Shown in pieces: positions 50,772 through 59,775 of a stretch of 64,000 nt of DNA. Below the pieces are notes generated by a model that was not told where the DNA came from, made no database searches, and worked only from the letters and a program-made list of their open reading frames with translations. Position 1 is the first letter of the stretch. The number at the start of each line of letters is the position of its first letter. A program made the position numbers and the translations under genes. Source of the stretch: Paraburkholderia polaris (GTDB lineage: Bacteria > Pseudomonadota > Gammaproteobacteria > Burkholderiales > Burkholderiaceae); the NCBI RefSeq assembly GCF_012927345.1, contig NZ_JABBGJ010000016.1, forward strand, positions 1 to 64,000, in the 5' to 3' direction.

Positions 50772-52019
50772 TCAAGCCGTGTGGCGTTTGCGGTAGCCGT
50801 CGAGGAAGCGCGCGATCCGGTTGATCGAATCCGCGAGGTCGTCCACATTCGGCAGGAACACGACGCGGAAGTGATCCGGCGTCTTCCAGTTGAAACCGGT
50901 GCCTTGAACCAGCAGCACGCGCTCTTCCAGCAGAAGGTCGAGGATGAACTGCTGGTCGTCCTGGATCGGATAAATCTTCGGATCGAGGCGCGGGAACATG
51001 TACAGCGCCGCCTCGGGTTTCACGCAGCTCACACCGGGGATGGCCGTCAGCATGTCATACGCGAGTTCGCGCTGTTTGTACAGGCGCCCGCTCGGCACGA
51101 TCAGGTCGTTAATGCTCTGGTAGCCGCCAAGCGCGGTCTGGATCGCGTACTGGCCGGGCACGTTCGGGCACAGGCGCATCGACGCCAGAATGCCGAGCCC
51201 TTCGAAATAGTCTTTGGCATTGCGGCGGTTCTCGCCGGTCAGGCCCGAGATGAACATCCAGCCGGCGCGGTAGCCGCAAGAACGGTAGCTCTTCGAGAGG
51301 CTGTTGAATGTGACGGTGAGCACATCTTCGGAGAGCGCGGCCATCGACGTGTGCTTCTTGCCGTCGTAGACGATCTTGTCGTAGACCTCGTCGGCGAAGA
51401 TCACAAGGCCGTGCTGGCGGGCGATCTCGATCAGGCCGAGCAGCAGTTCGTCCGAGTACAGCGCGCCGGTGGGGTTGTTCGGATTGATGACGACGAGCGC
51501 GCGCGTATTCGGCGTGATTTTCGCGCGGATGTCGTCCAGATCCGGCATCCAGCTGTTCGATTCATCGCAGATGTAATGCACCGGCGTGCCGCCCGAGAGG
51601 CTTACGCCGGCGGTCCACAGCGGGTAGTCCGGCGCGGGCAGCAGCACTTCGTCGCCGTCGTTCAGGAGGCCCTGCAGTGCCATCACGATCAGCTCGGAAG
51701 CGCCGTTGCCGATGTAGATGTCGTCCAGTTCGACGCCGTGCACGCCCTTTTGCTGCGTGTAATGCATGATCGCCTTGCGCGCGGCGAACACACCCTTGGA
51801 ATCCGAGTAGCCGGACGAGCCCGGCAGGTTCAGGATCATGTCCTGAATAATTTCATCCGGCGCGTCGAAGCCGAACGGCGCGAGATTGCCGATGTTCAGC
51901 TTGATGATGCGGTGGCCCTCTTCTTCGAGCCGCTTCGCATGTTCGAGGACAGGCCCGCGAATGTCGTAGCAGACATTCAACAACTTGTTGGATTTGAGAA
52001 TCGGTTTCACGGCGGGCAC
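50772..52019 (-). CDS. PLP-dependent aminotransferase (AlaA-like, alanine/aspartate family)
   Basis: 415-aa fold-type I aminotransferase close to AlaA-type glutamate-pyruvate enzymes. PLP lysine is in TFNSLSKSYRSCGYRAGW, and NPNNPTGALYSDELL and IFADEVYDKIVYDG give the other cofactor contacts. The start is a GTG at 52019 (reading MPAVKPILKSNKLLNVCYDI), with AGGA 4-5 bp upstream; a GTG three codons later is possible. Upstream residues in the open frame are Pro/Gln repeats and are rejected. Its position before hom-thrC suggests a link to aspartate-family amino acids. Confidence 0.9.
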   Translation of the reverse strand: MPAVKPILKSNKLLNVCYDIRGPVLEHAKRLEEEGHRIIKLNIGNLAPFGFDAPDEIIQDMILNLPGSSGYSDSKGVFAARKAIMHYTQQKGVHGVELDDIYIGNGASELIVMALQGLLNDGDEVLLPAPDYPLWTAGVSLSGGTPVHYICDESNSWMPDLDDIRAKITPNTRALVVINPNNPTGALYSDELLLGLIEIARQHGLVIFADEVYDKIVYDGKKHTSMAALSEDVLTVTFNSLSKSYRSCGYRAGWMFISGLTGENRRNAKDYFEGLGILASMRLCPNVPGQYAIQTALGGYQSINDLIVPSGRLYKQRELAYDMLTAIPGVSCVKPEAALYMFPRLDPKIYPIQDDQQFILDLLLEERVLLVQGTGFNWKTPDHFRVVFLPNVDDLADSINRIARFLDGYRKRHTA

Positions 52020-52108
52020 TTCATCCTGTTGATAGGCTTGGACGAACAAGCGGGGTGAAAAAAACGGGACCCAAACAAGTCCGTCGATACGGGGAATTAT
52101 GACGCGGC

Positions 52109-52148
52109 ACGCCCGCCAGACACGGATCGGGCCGCCAGACGCGGATTG
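52109..52148. repeat. Short GC-rich tandem repeat upstream of the aminotransferase gene
   Basis: CGCCAGACACGGATCGGGC and CGCCAGACGCGGATTGGGC are adjacent 19-bp units. A GGGCTGGTC doublet follows at about 52162-52180. The 52020-52559 gap holds no gene I recognise. Confidence 0.75.
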
Positions 52149-52375
52149 GGCCGGCTTCCCGGGCTGGTCGGGCTGGTCGGGCGCGCGTCCGGCGGATTGC
52201 GCCGGTGCAGCAGCCAGACAGGCCCGAAGCAGGCCCAAAGCAGGCAAAAAACAGTCGAAAAACCGACGAAATGCGGGCAAAACCAAGGCAGGTAGCCGAT
52301 GGGCCGCGCCCGTGCCCTCGGCGCGGCTTATGGCAGCACATGAGTCGGCACTTGAGCGAGGGGCGCCGCAAGGCG

Positions 52376-52396
52376 GCTAAAAAGTTATAATTTAGC
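52376..52396. promoter_or_regulatory. TATAAT flanked by a GCTAAA/TTTAGC dyad
   Basis: GCTAAA-N9-TTTAGC encloses a perfect TATAAT (52386-52391). It lies about 165 bp before the Mth938-like gene and 360 bp before the divergent aminotransferase gene. No clear -35 on either strand. Confidence 0.35.
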
Positions 52397-52559
52397 GGAT
52401 TTTGGCCGACTTCCGCAATGCACCACCCGCAACGGGAAGCCTTTTCGGTCGCTTCTGTGCCATTCGCGTGTCCCACTCGCGTCAAACCGCCCTGCTTCCG
52501 TTCTGCCCGGTCAGGCCGCCAACACGCATGATGTCTCACGACGACTTCGGAAAACGAAT

Positions 52560-52934
52560 TTGAAATTACATCAGGATTCCAGCGGCGCCCTCAACACCGT
52601 CACCGGTTACGGCCCCGACTATGTCGAAATCAACCTGGTGCGCCATTCGGGCAGCATTCTCCTGCTGCCGGAAACGCCCGTCATCCCTTGGCCCGTCTCC
52701 TCTTTCGACGACCTGAGCGCCGAGCACTTCGCCATGCTGGTGGACTATGCGCCCGAAGTAGTCGTGTTCGGCAGCGGTGAACGGCTACGCTTCCCGCATC
52801 CGCGCCTGATCGCCGCGCTCACCGCGAAACGCATCGGCGTCGAAACAATGGACTTCAAGGCCGCCTGCCGCACCTACAACATTCTGATGGCCGAGGGCCG
52901 CAAGGTCGCGGCCGCGTTGCTGATCGAAGCGTAG
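52560..52934 (+). CDS. Mth938-like domain protein (DUF498)
   Basis: 124-aa protein of the Mth938/NDUFAF3-like family, function unproven in bacteria. Typical stretch: YAPEVVVFGSGERLRFPHPR then MDFKAACRTYNILMAEGRKV. The start is TTG at 52560 (MKLHQDSSGAL register) with GGA 8 bp upstream; ATGs at 52528 and 52531 are out of frame. It lies 222 bp upstream of arnT on the same strand. Confidence 0.85.
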   Translation: MKLHQDSSGALNTVTGYGPDYVEINLVRHSGSILLLPETPVIPWPVSSFDDLSAEHFAMLVDYAPEVVVFGSGERLRFPHPRLIAALTAKRIGVETMDFKAACRTYNILMAEGRKVAAALLIEA

Positions 52935-53156
52935 TGGCGCCGCGCAAGCGCCCGCGAAGTTGGCGTTTAGTTGGCCGGCGGGCGCGAACCGCCACGCACG
53001 GCATCCGTGGCGTGCGTGGCGCCGGACCGGCTGCGCGCCCTGGCTGCGTCACGGCCGATAACGTACACTGCGCGCCATTGGCGCCACGCCGGCGATCGCC
53101 CTTCCCAAATAACACCGCCTCGCCGCCTACGCGGCGTCGCCAAAAAGGTTAAACCC

Positions 53157-54920
53157 ATGAACGATACGCCGACGAGGCTACCGCTCAATCGCACCACGAT
53201 CCTGCTGCTGGTGCTGGCCCTCGCCGTGATCTGGTTCGTGCCGCTCGGCTGGCGCCATCTGCTGCCGAGCGACGAAGGCCGCTACGCCGAAATGGCGCGC
53301 GAAATGTTCGTCACCGGCGACTGGATCACGCCGCGCTACAACGGCTACAAATATTTCGAGAAACCGCCGCTGCAAACCTGGCTGAACGCGCTCACGTTCG
53401 CGTGGTTCGGCATCGGCGAATGGCAGGCGCGGCTCTATACCGCGCTGACGGGCTTTGCCGGCGTGCTGTTGATCGGCTTCACCGGCGCGCGCGTGTTCAA
53501 CGCAGCGACCGGCGTGTTCGCGGCAATCGTGCTGGCCACGTCGCCGTACTGGAACCTGATGGGCCACTTCAACACGCTCGACATGGGCCTGTCGTTCTGG
53601 ATGGAGTTGACGCTCTGCGCGCTGCTGCTGGCGCAACGCCCCAACCTGCCGACGGCCAACGTACGGGCATGGATGTGGGTGTGCTGGGGGGCGATGGCGC
53701 TGGCGGTGCTGTCCAAGGGCCTCGTCGGCTTGATCCTGCCGGGTGCGGTGCTGGTGCTGTACACCCTGGCCGCACGCGACTGGGCCGTGTGGAAGCGTCT
53801 GCATCTGATCGGCGGCCTGATCGTGTTCTTCGCGATCGTCACGCCATGGTTCGTGCTGGTGCAACAGCGCAACCCGGAATTCCTGAACTTCTTCTTCATC
53901 GTTCAACAGTTCAAGCGCTATCTGACGCCTGAACAGAACCGCCCGGGGCCGTTCTACTACTTCGTGCCGGTGCTGCTGGTCGGCTTCCTGCCGTGGTTGT
54001 CGGTGACCTTCCAGAGCGTGCGCCACGCGTGGCGCCTGCCGCGCCAGCCGAACGGCTTTGCGCCGGTCACGCTGCTCCTGGTGTGGACCGCGTTCATCTT
54101 CCTGTTCTTCAGCGCGTCCCACTCGAAGCTGCTGTCCTACACGCTGCCGATCGCCCCGCCGATCGCCCTTATCATCGGCATGTACCTGCCGCTCGTCACA
54201 CGCAACCAGTTGCGCCGCCATCTGGCCGGCTATGCGCTGTTTCTCGTCGTGGCCGCGTTTGCCGCGCTGTTCATGTCGCGCTTCGGCAATGCGCGCAACC
54301 CGACTGAGCTGTATGTCGAATACCGCACCTGGGTGCTGGCGGCACTCGGCGTCGCCTTCGTGCTCACGCTGGCGGCGCTGTGGCTGAACCGTCGCAGCCG
54401 CGCCGGCACGCTTGGCGCCGTCGCGAGCTTTGGCGCGGCGTGGCTGCTGCTCGGTACGATTGCCGGCACAGGTCATGACGTGTTCGGCCGCCTGAGCTCC
54501 GGCGCGCCGCTCGCGCCCGCGATCAAGGCCGAGATCGCAAAGTTGCCGGCCGATACGCCGTTCTACTCGGTCGGCGTGCTCGACCACACACTGCCGTTCT
54601 ACGTCGACCACACGATGATCATGGTCGAACATCCTGACGAGCTGGCGTTCGGCGTGTCCGTCGAACCGCAGAAATGGGTGCCGTCGGTCGACGCGTGGAT
54701 CGAGCGCTGGAAGGCCGAGCGCTACGCGCTCGCGCTGATCCCGCCGCCGACTTACGACAGGCTGCTCAAAGAGGGGCTGCCGATGCAGGTGATCGCGCGC
54801 GACCCGCGCCGGGTGGTGGTGATGAAGCCCGCGGCGGTGCCCGCGCCCGCATCCGACGCAGCGGCACTGGGTGCACCCGCGCAGAACGCGCCCGCGCCAG
54901 TAGAAAAACCACAACAATGA
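53157..54920 (+). CDS. arnT: Lipid A 4-amino-4-deoxy-L-arabinose transferase ArnT
   Basis: GT-C membrane transferase that moves Ara4N from undecaprenyl phosphate to lipid A on the periplasmic side; 587 aa. After the first helix the catalytic loop reads LLPSDEGRYAEMAREMFVTG then GYKYFEKPPLQTWLNAL, the ArnT pattern. About 12 further hydrophobic segments follow, with a soluble C-terminal domain. The start MNDTPTRLPLNRT at 53157 is chosen over an open upstream frame. First gene of the arn cluster; the SMR gene starts 25 bp after its stop. Confidence 0.92.
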   Translation: MNDTPTRLPLNRTTILLLVLALAVIWFVPLGWRHLLPSDEGRYAEMAREMFVTGDWITPRYNGYKYFEKPPLQTWLNALTFAWFGIGEWQARLYTALTGFAGVLLIGFTGARVFNAATGVFAAIVLATSPYWNLMGHFNTLDMGLSFWMELTLCALLLAQRPNLPTANVRAWMWVCWGAMALAVLSKGLVGLILPGAVLVLYTLAARDWAVWKRLHLIGGLIVFFAIVTPWFVLVQQRNPEFLNFFFIVQQFKRYLTPEQNRPGPFYYFVPVLLVGFLPWLSVTFQSVRHAWRLPRQPNGFAPVTLLLVWTAFIFLFFSASHSKLLSYTLPIAPPIALIIGMYLPLVTRNQLRRHLAGYALFLVVAAFAALFMSRFGNARNPTELYVEYRTWVLAALGVAFVLTLAALWLNRRSRAGTLGAVASFGAAWLLLGTIAGTGHDVFGRLSSGAPLAPAIKAEIAKLPADTPFYSVGVLDHTLPFYVDHTMIMVEHPDELAFGVSVEPQKWVPSVDAWIERWKAERYALALIPPPTYDRLLKEGLPMQVIARDPRRVVVMKPAAVPAPASDAAALGAPAQNAPAPVEKPQQ

Positions 54921-54945
54921 CCCCATCTCAGGATCTGACCGTTCG

Positions 54946-55317
54946 ATGAACCCGATTTCCCTCTTTTGTATCCTCGCCGGCGTCACGTTGAACGCCGGCG
55001 CGCAGTTGCTGCTCAAAGCCGGTACGAATGCTGTTGGACACTTCGAATTCACCCGTGCGAACATCCTGCCCATCGCCTTTCGGCTCGCGACACAACCGCC
55101 GATCATCGGTGGGCTGGCCTGCTACGTAATCAGCGTGGGCGTATGGGTGGTCGGACTTTCTCGGGTGGACGTGTCGATTGCATATCCGATGTTGTCGCTC
55201 GGATACGTCGTCAACGCGTTCGCGGCGTGGTATCTGTTCGGCGAAGTGATGTCAGTACAGAAGCTGGTAGGGATCGGCGTCATCCTGATCGGCGTTGTCG
55301 TGCTGGCGCGCAGCTAG
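54946..55317 (+). CDS. EamA/SMR-type small transporter (ArnE/ArnF-like Ara4N-lipid flippase)
   Basis: 123-aa protein with four hydrophobic helices (ISLFCILAGVTLNAGAQLLL, GLACYVISVGVWVVGL, ISIAYPMLSLGY-type third helix, LVGIGVILIGVVVLA). In enterobacteria ArnE and ArnF together flip undecaprenyl-phosphate-Ara4N; here only one such gene is present, so a homodimer is inferred. Between arnT and arnB. The 259-bp gap to arnB holds no gene and may contain an arnB promoter. Confidence 0.82.
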   Translation: MNPISLFCILAGVTLNAGAQLLLKAGTNAVGHFEFTRANILPIAFRLATQPPIIGGLACYVISVGVWVVGLSRVDVSIAYPMLSLGYVVNAFAAWYLFGEVMSVQKLVGIGVILIGVVVLARS

Positions 55318-55576
55318 GCTGCCACGCCCCCGGCCGCGCTGTGCCGGGCACAATTTATTACCGTTTATTGCCGCCGCCGGTGCAAGCGCTGCGAAAATGC
55401 CGGCTGCAAAAGGTGCGGAATACTGGGCACCGTTGCCGGATAAGTAAAACGTAAGGTTGGCCGCGGTAAGCTTGGCGGTTGCGCCCTTTTTTAGTCGTAC
55501 CCTTGGGGTTTGCGGGTAGTTTGTGATCTACTTCGCGCCCTTCGGGTTGCGCCCCTTTCAATCGAGCGAAGCATTC

Positions 55577-56728
55577 ATGAGCCAGTCAACAGTCCCGTTT
55601 TTGCCGTTTGTCAAACCTGAGATCGATGAAGAAACGATTCAGGGCGTCGCCGACGTGCTCCGCTCCGGTTGGATCACGACCGGCCCTCAGAACCAGAAGT
55701 TCGAGGCGGCGTTGTCCGAGTTCTGCGGCGGCCGCCCGGTGCGCACGTTCAATTCCGGCACCGCGACGCTCGAAATTGGGCTGCGTATCGCCGGCGTGGG
55801 CGAAGGCGACGAAGTCATCACGACCCCCGCATCGTGGGTCGCGACCAGCAATGTGGTCTACGAAGTCGGCGCGACACCGGTGTTCGTCGACATCGATCCG
55901 GTCACCCGCAACATCGACCTGGATCTGCTGGAAAAGGCCATCACGCCGCGCACCAAGGCGATCATTCCGGTGTACCTGTCGGGCCTGCCGGTCGACATGG
56001 ACCGGCTGTACGAAATCGCCCGCGCCCATAAGCTGCGCGTGATCGAAGACGCCGCGCAAGCGTTCGGTTCGACGTGGAAAGGCGAGCGGATCGGCAAGCT
56101 CGGCGATATCGTCTCGTTCAGCTTCCACGCGAACAAGAATCTGACCTCGATCGAAGGCGGCGCGCTGGTGCTGAACAACGAGGAAGAAGCGATCCTCGCG
56201 CAGAAGTACCGCCTGCAAGGCATCACCCGCACGGGCTTCGACGGCATGGACTGCGATCTGCTCGGCGGCAAGTACAACCTGACGGACGTTGCCGCCCGCG
56301 TCGGCCTCGGCCAGATGCCGCATCTCGAACGCTTCATTGCGCAGCGCAAAAAGCTGGCGCGCGCGTACTTCGCCGGCTTCGAAGGCGGCGCAGCGGTCAA
56401 ACTGGGCGTCGGTCTACCGCTGGCGGACTTTGAAAACAGCAACTGGCACATGTTCCTGATCACGCTGCCGCTCGAAAAGCTGTCGATCGACCGCGCCGGC
56501 TTCATGGGTCAGTTGAAGGAACGCGGCATCGGCTCGGGCGTGCATTACCCGGCGATTCACCTATTCTCGCTGTACCGCGCGAAGGGCTTCAAGGAAGGCA
56601 TGTTCCCGCACGCGGAGCGCTATGGCGCCAGCACGGTCACGCTGCCGCTGTTCACGCTGATGAACGAGGGCGACGTGGAGCGGGTCTGCCGCGCGGTCAA
56701 TGAAATTTGCGAACAATACGGAAAATAA
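55577..56728 (+). CDS. arnB: UDP-4-amino-4-deoxy-L-arabinose aminotransferase ArnB
   Basis: DegT/DnrJ/EryC1 PLP aminotransferase that aminates UDP-4-keto-arabinose using glutamate; 383 aa. PLP lysine is in SFSFHANKNLTSIEGG, with EDAAQAFGSTWKG upstream of it and GSGVHYPAIHLFSLYR near the C-terminus as in ArnB. The start MSQSTVPFLPFVKPEIDEET at 55577 is preferred. arnC follows after 6 bp. Confidence 0.94.
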   Translation: MSQSTVPFLPFVKPEIDEETIQGVADVLRSGWITTGPQNQKFEAALSEFCGGRPVRTFNSGTATLEIGLRIAGVGEGDEVITTPASWVATSNVVYEVGATPVFVDIDPVTRNIDLDLLEKAITPRTKAIIPVYLSGLPVDMDRLYEIARAHKLRVIEDAAQAFGSTWKGERIGKLGDIVSFSFHANKNLTSIEGGALVLNNEEEAILAQKYRLQGITRTGFDGMDCDLLGGKYNLTDVAARVGLGQMPHLERFIAQRKKLARAYFAGFEGGAAVKLGVGLPLADFENSNWHMFLITLPLEKLSIDRAGFMGQLKERGIGSGVHYPAIHLFSLYRAKGFKEGMFPHAERYGASTVTLPLFTLMNEGDVERVCRAVNEICEQYGK

Positions 56729-56734
56729 GCGGAA

Positions 56735-57778
56735 ATGATTTATTCGGAACATCGCGCCGTCGCACCGGAAGTGTCGATCATCATCCCGGTGTACAACGAG
56801 GAAGCCGGGCTGGCCGCGCTGTTCGCGCGCCTCTACCCGGCGCTCGACGCGCTCGGCACCGGTTATGAAGTGATCTTCATCAACGACGGCAGCCGCGACA
56901 AATCCGCCGCCCTGCTCGCCGAGCAGTTCCGCGCGCGCCCCGACACGACCCGCGTGATCCTGCTGAACGGCAACTACGGCCAGCACATGGCGATTCTGGC
57001 GGGCTTCGAGCAATCGCGCGGCGAGATCGTCATCACGCTCGACGCCGACTTGCAGAATCCGCCGGAGGAAATCAGCAAGCTGGTCAACAAGATGCGCGAA
57101 GGCTACGACTACGTCGGCACGATCCGTCTGCAACGCCAGGACAGCTTGTGGCGCCGCAAGGCGTCGCGCGCGATGAACCGTCTGCGCGAGCGCATCACCC
57201 GCATCAAGATGACCGACCAGGGCTGCATGCTGCGCGCGTACAGCCGGCACATCATCGACACGATCAATCGCTGCGGCGAGATCAACACGTTTATTCCAGC
57301 GCTCGCGTACACCTTCGCGCAGAATCCGGTCGAGATCGAAGTCGCGCACGAAGAACGTTTTGCCGGCGAATCGAAGTACTCGCTTTACAGCCTGATCCGT
57401 TTGAATTTCGATCTGGTCACCGGCTTCTCGGTCGTGCCGCTGCAATGGCTGTCGTTCATCGGCGTGATCCTGTCGCTCGGATCCGCGGCGCTATTCGTGC
57501 TGCTGCTGATTCGGCGCTTCATCATCGGCGCGGAAGTGCAAGGTGTGTTCACGCTGTTCGCTGTCATCTTCTTCCTGCTTGGCGTGATCATCTTCGCGTT
57601 GGGCCTGCTGGGTGAATACATCGGCCGGATTTACCAGCAGGTGCGCGCGCGTCCGCGTTATCTGGTGCAGACGATTCTCGAACAGCGCGACGGCACCACC
57701 GTGACCGAAGCACCGCGTCAGGCGGTCGTGCAGGCGGTGCAGGCCGCGCCGCTGATCGATCAGGGCCCGAATCCATGA
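56735..57778 (+). CDS. arnC: Undecaprenyl-phosphate 4-deoxy-4-formamido-L-arabinose transferase ArnC
   Basis: 347-aa GT2 glycosyltransferase with a cytoplasmic catalytic domain (VSIIIPVYNEEAGL, FINDGSRDKS, ITLDADLQNPPEEI). Two C-terminal membrane helices follow (about residues 235-300). It attaches the formylated sugar to undecaprenyl phosphate. Its stop overlaps the formyltransferase start by 4 bp (ATGA). Confidence 0.95.
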   Translation: MIYSEHRAVAPEVSIIIPVYNEEAGLAALFARLYPALDALGTGYEVIFINDGSRDKSAALLAEQFRARPDTTRVILLNGNYGQHMAILAGFEQSRGEIVITLDADLQNPPEEISKLVNKMREGYDYVGTIRLQRQDSLWRRKASRAMNRLRERITRIKMTDQGCMLRAYSRHIIDTINRCGEINTFIPALAYTFAQNPVEIEVAHEERFAGESKYSLYSLIRLNFDLVTGFSVVPLQWLSFIGVILSLGSAALFVLLLIRRFIIGAEVQGVFTLFAVIFFLLGVIIFALGLLGEYIGRIYQQVRARPRYLVQTILEQRDGTTVTEAPRQAVVQAVQAAPLIDQGPNP

Positions 57779-58722
57779 AGCCGCGCGCCGTCGTATTCGC
57801 GTATCACAACGTCGGCGTGCGCTGCCTGCAGGTGCTGCTCGCGCGCGGCGTCGACGTGGCGCTGGTCGTCACGCATGAGGACAGCCCTACCGAGAACATC
57901 TGGTTCGGCAGCGTCGCCTCGGTGGCGGCCGGGCACGGCATTCCGGTTGTCACGCCGGCCGATCCGAAAAGCCCGGAACTGCGCGCCGCGGTCAGCGCCG
58001 CGCGCCCGGACTTCATCTTCTCGTTTTACTACCGTCACATGTTGCCGGTCGACCTGCTGGCGCTCGCCGCACGGGGCGCTTACAACATGCACGGCTCGCT
58101 TCTGCCGAAGTACCGTGGCCGCGTGCCGACCAACTGGGCGGTGATCCACGGCGAAACCGAAACCGGCGCGACGCTCCACGAAATGGCCGCCAAACCCGAC
58201 GCGGGCGCGATCATCGCGCAAACGCCGGTGCCGATCCTGCCCGACGACACCGCCGCGCAAGTGTTCGACAAGGTCACGGTGGCCGCCGAACAAACCCTGT
58301 GGCGCGTGCTCCCGGCTCTGCTCGCGGGCGAAGCGCCCCATCTGCCGAATGATCTGTCGCACGGTAGCTACTATGGCGGGCGCAAGCCGGAAGACGGCCG
58401 GATCGACTGGACGCAATCCGCGCAGCAGGTCTACAACCTGATCCGCGCGGTTGCGCCGCCCTATCCCGGCGCGTTTACCGATATCGCAGATCACCGTTTC
58501 ATCATCGCCAGTGCGCGCCTGGCTGCGCCCGGCGCGCTTCGCTCGGATTTGCCGCCGGGCCTGCACGTAAGCGATAATGGCGTTTTCGCGATATGCGGCG
58601 ACGGTCGCGCGATCGCCATCCACGAATTGCGGCACCAGCATGACGGCCACGAAACCGTCGTTACCGCTGACGAATTCGCCCGGCTCATCCAAACTCCCCT
58701 CGAAACTCCCCGTCATTCATGA
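57775..58722 (+). CDS. arnA: UDP-Ara4N formyltransferase (separate ArnA N-terminal half)
   Basis: 315-aa formyltransferase. The active-site signature is YNMHGSLLPKYRGRVPTNWA then HGETETGATLHEMAAKPDAG, and a C-terminal OB-like domain follows. It transfers formyl from 10-formyl-THF to UDP-Ara4N. In E. coli this is the first domain of the 660-aa fusion ArnA; here it ends with an ATGA overlap into the decarboxylase gene. The two genes together give the same length as the fusion. Confidence 0.93.
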   Translation: MKPRAVVFAYHNVGVRCLQVLLARGVDVALVVTHEDSPTENIWFGSVASVAAGHGIPVVTPADPKSPELRAAVSAARPDFIFSFYYRHMLPVDLLALAARGAYNMHGSLLPKYRGRVPTNWAVIHGETETGATLHEMAAKPDAGAIIAQTPVPILPDDTAAQVFDKVTVAAEQTLWRVLPALLAGEAPHLPNDLSHGSYYGGRKPEDGRIDWTQSAQQVYNLIRAVAPPYPGAFTDIADHRFIIASARLAAPGALRSDLPPGLHVSDNGVFAICGDGRAIAIHELRHQHDGHETVVTADEFARLIQTPLETPRHS

Positions 58723-59765
58723 AAAAAGTCCTGATTCTGGGTGTGAACGGCTTCATCGGCCATCACCTGTCCAAACGCATTCTCGAAACGACCGATTGGG
58801 AAGTCTTCGGGATGGACATGCAGACCGAACGTCTGGGTGACCTGATCAACCATGAGCGGATGCACTTCTTCGAAGGTGACATCACGATCAACAAGGAGTG
58901 GGTCGAGTACCACATCAAGAAGTGCGACGTGATCCTGCCGCTGGTCGCGATCGCCACGCCCGCCACGTATGTGAAGCAGCCGCTGCGCGTGTTCGAACTC
59001 GACTTCGAAGCGAACCTGCCGATCGTGCGTTCGGCCGTCAAGTACGGCAAGCACCTCGTGTTCCCGTCCACCTCCGAGGTCTACGGCATGTGCACGGACG
59101 AGCAGTTCGATCCGGAAGAGTCGCAACTGTCGTACGGCCCGATCAACAAGCCGCGCTGGATCTACGCGTGCTCCAAGCAGCTGATGGACCGCGTGATCTG
59201 GGGTTACGGCATGGAAGGCCTGAACTTCACGCTGTTCCGTCCGTTCAACTGGATCGGCCCGGGCCTCGATTCGATCTATACGCCGAAGGAAGGCAGCTCG
59301 CGCGTGGTCACGCAGTTCCTCGGCCACATTGTGCGCGGCGAGAACATCAGCCTCGTGGACGGCGGCGCACAAAAGCGCGCGTTCACGGATATCGACGACG
59401 GCATCGGCGCGCTGATGAAGATCATCGAGAACAAGGACGGCGTCGCCACGGGCAAGATCTACAACATCGGCAACCCGACCAACAACTTCTCGGTGCGCGA
59501 GCTCGCGCACAAGATGCTGACGCTGGCCGCCGAATTCCCGGAATATGCCGACCTAGCGAAGAAGGTGCAGCTGGTCGAAACGTCCTCGGGCGCGTACTAC
59601 GGTGCGGGCTACCAGGACGTGCAGAACCGCGTACCGAAGATCGACAACACGATGCAGGAACTCGGCTGGGCGCCGAAGTCGACCTTCGACGAAGCGCTGC
59701 GCAAGATTTTCGAAGCGTATCGCGGCCACGTCGCCGAAGCGCGCGCCCTCGTCGAACAACAATAA
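58719..59765 (+). CDS. UDP-glucuronate oxidative decarboxylase (separate ArnA C-terminal half)
   Basis: 348-aa extended short-chain dehydrogenase. The Rossmann start is ILGVNGFIGHHLSKRILE. The catalytic Tyr-Lys is in WIYACSKQLMDRVIWGYG, preceded by FPSTSEVYGM. It oxidises and decarboxylates UDP-glucuronate to UDP-4-keto-pentose, the ArnB substrate. It overlaps the formyltransferase gene by 4 bp. No ugd for UDP-glucuronate supply is in the window. Confidence 0.93.
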   Translation: MKKVLILGVNGFIGHHLSKRILETTDWEVFGMDMQTERLGDLINHERMHFFEGDITINKEWVEYHIKKCDVILPLVAIATPATYVKQPLRVFELDFEANLPIVRSAVKYGKHLVFPSTSEVYGMCTDEQFDPEESQLSYGPINKPRWIYACSKQLMDRVIWGYGMEGLNFTLFRPFNWIGPGLDSIYTPKEGSSRVVTQFLGHIVRGENISLVDGGAQKRAFTDIDDGIGALMKIIENKDGVATGKIYNIGNPTNNFSVRELAHKMLTLAAEFPEYADLAKKVQLVETSSGAYYGAGYQDVQNRVPKIDNTMQELGWAPKSTFDEALRKIFEAYRGHVAEARALVEQQ

Positions 59766-59775
59766 GGCCTGATCC

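Noticed and set aside
53178..55106. 642-codon open frame on the minus strand
   Set aside because: Antisense to arnT, with Arg/Gln/His-rich shadow composition.
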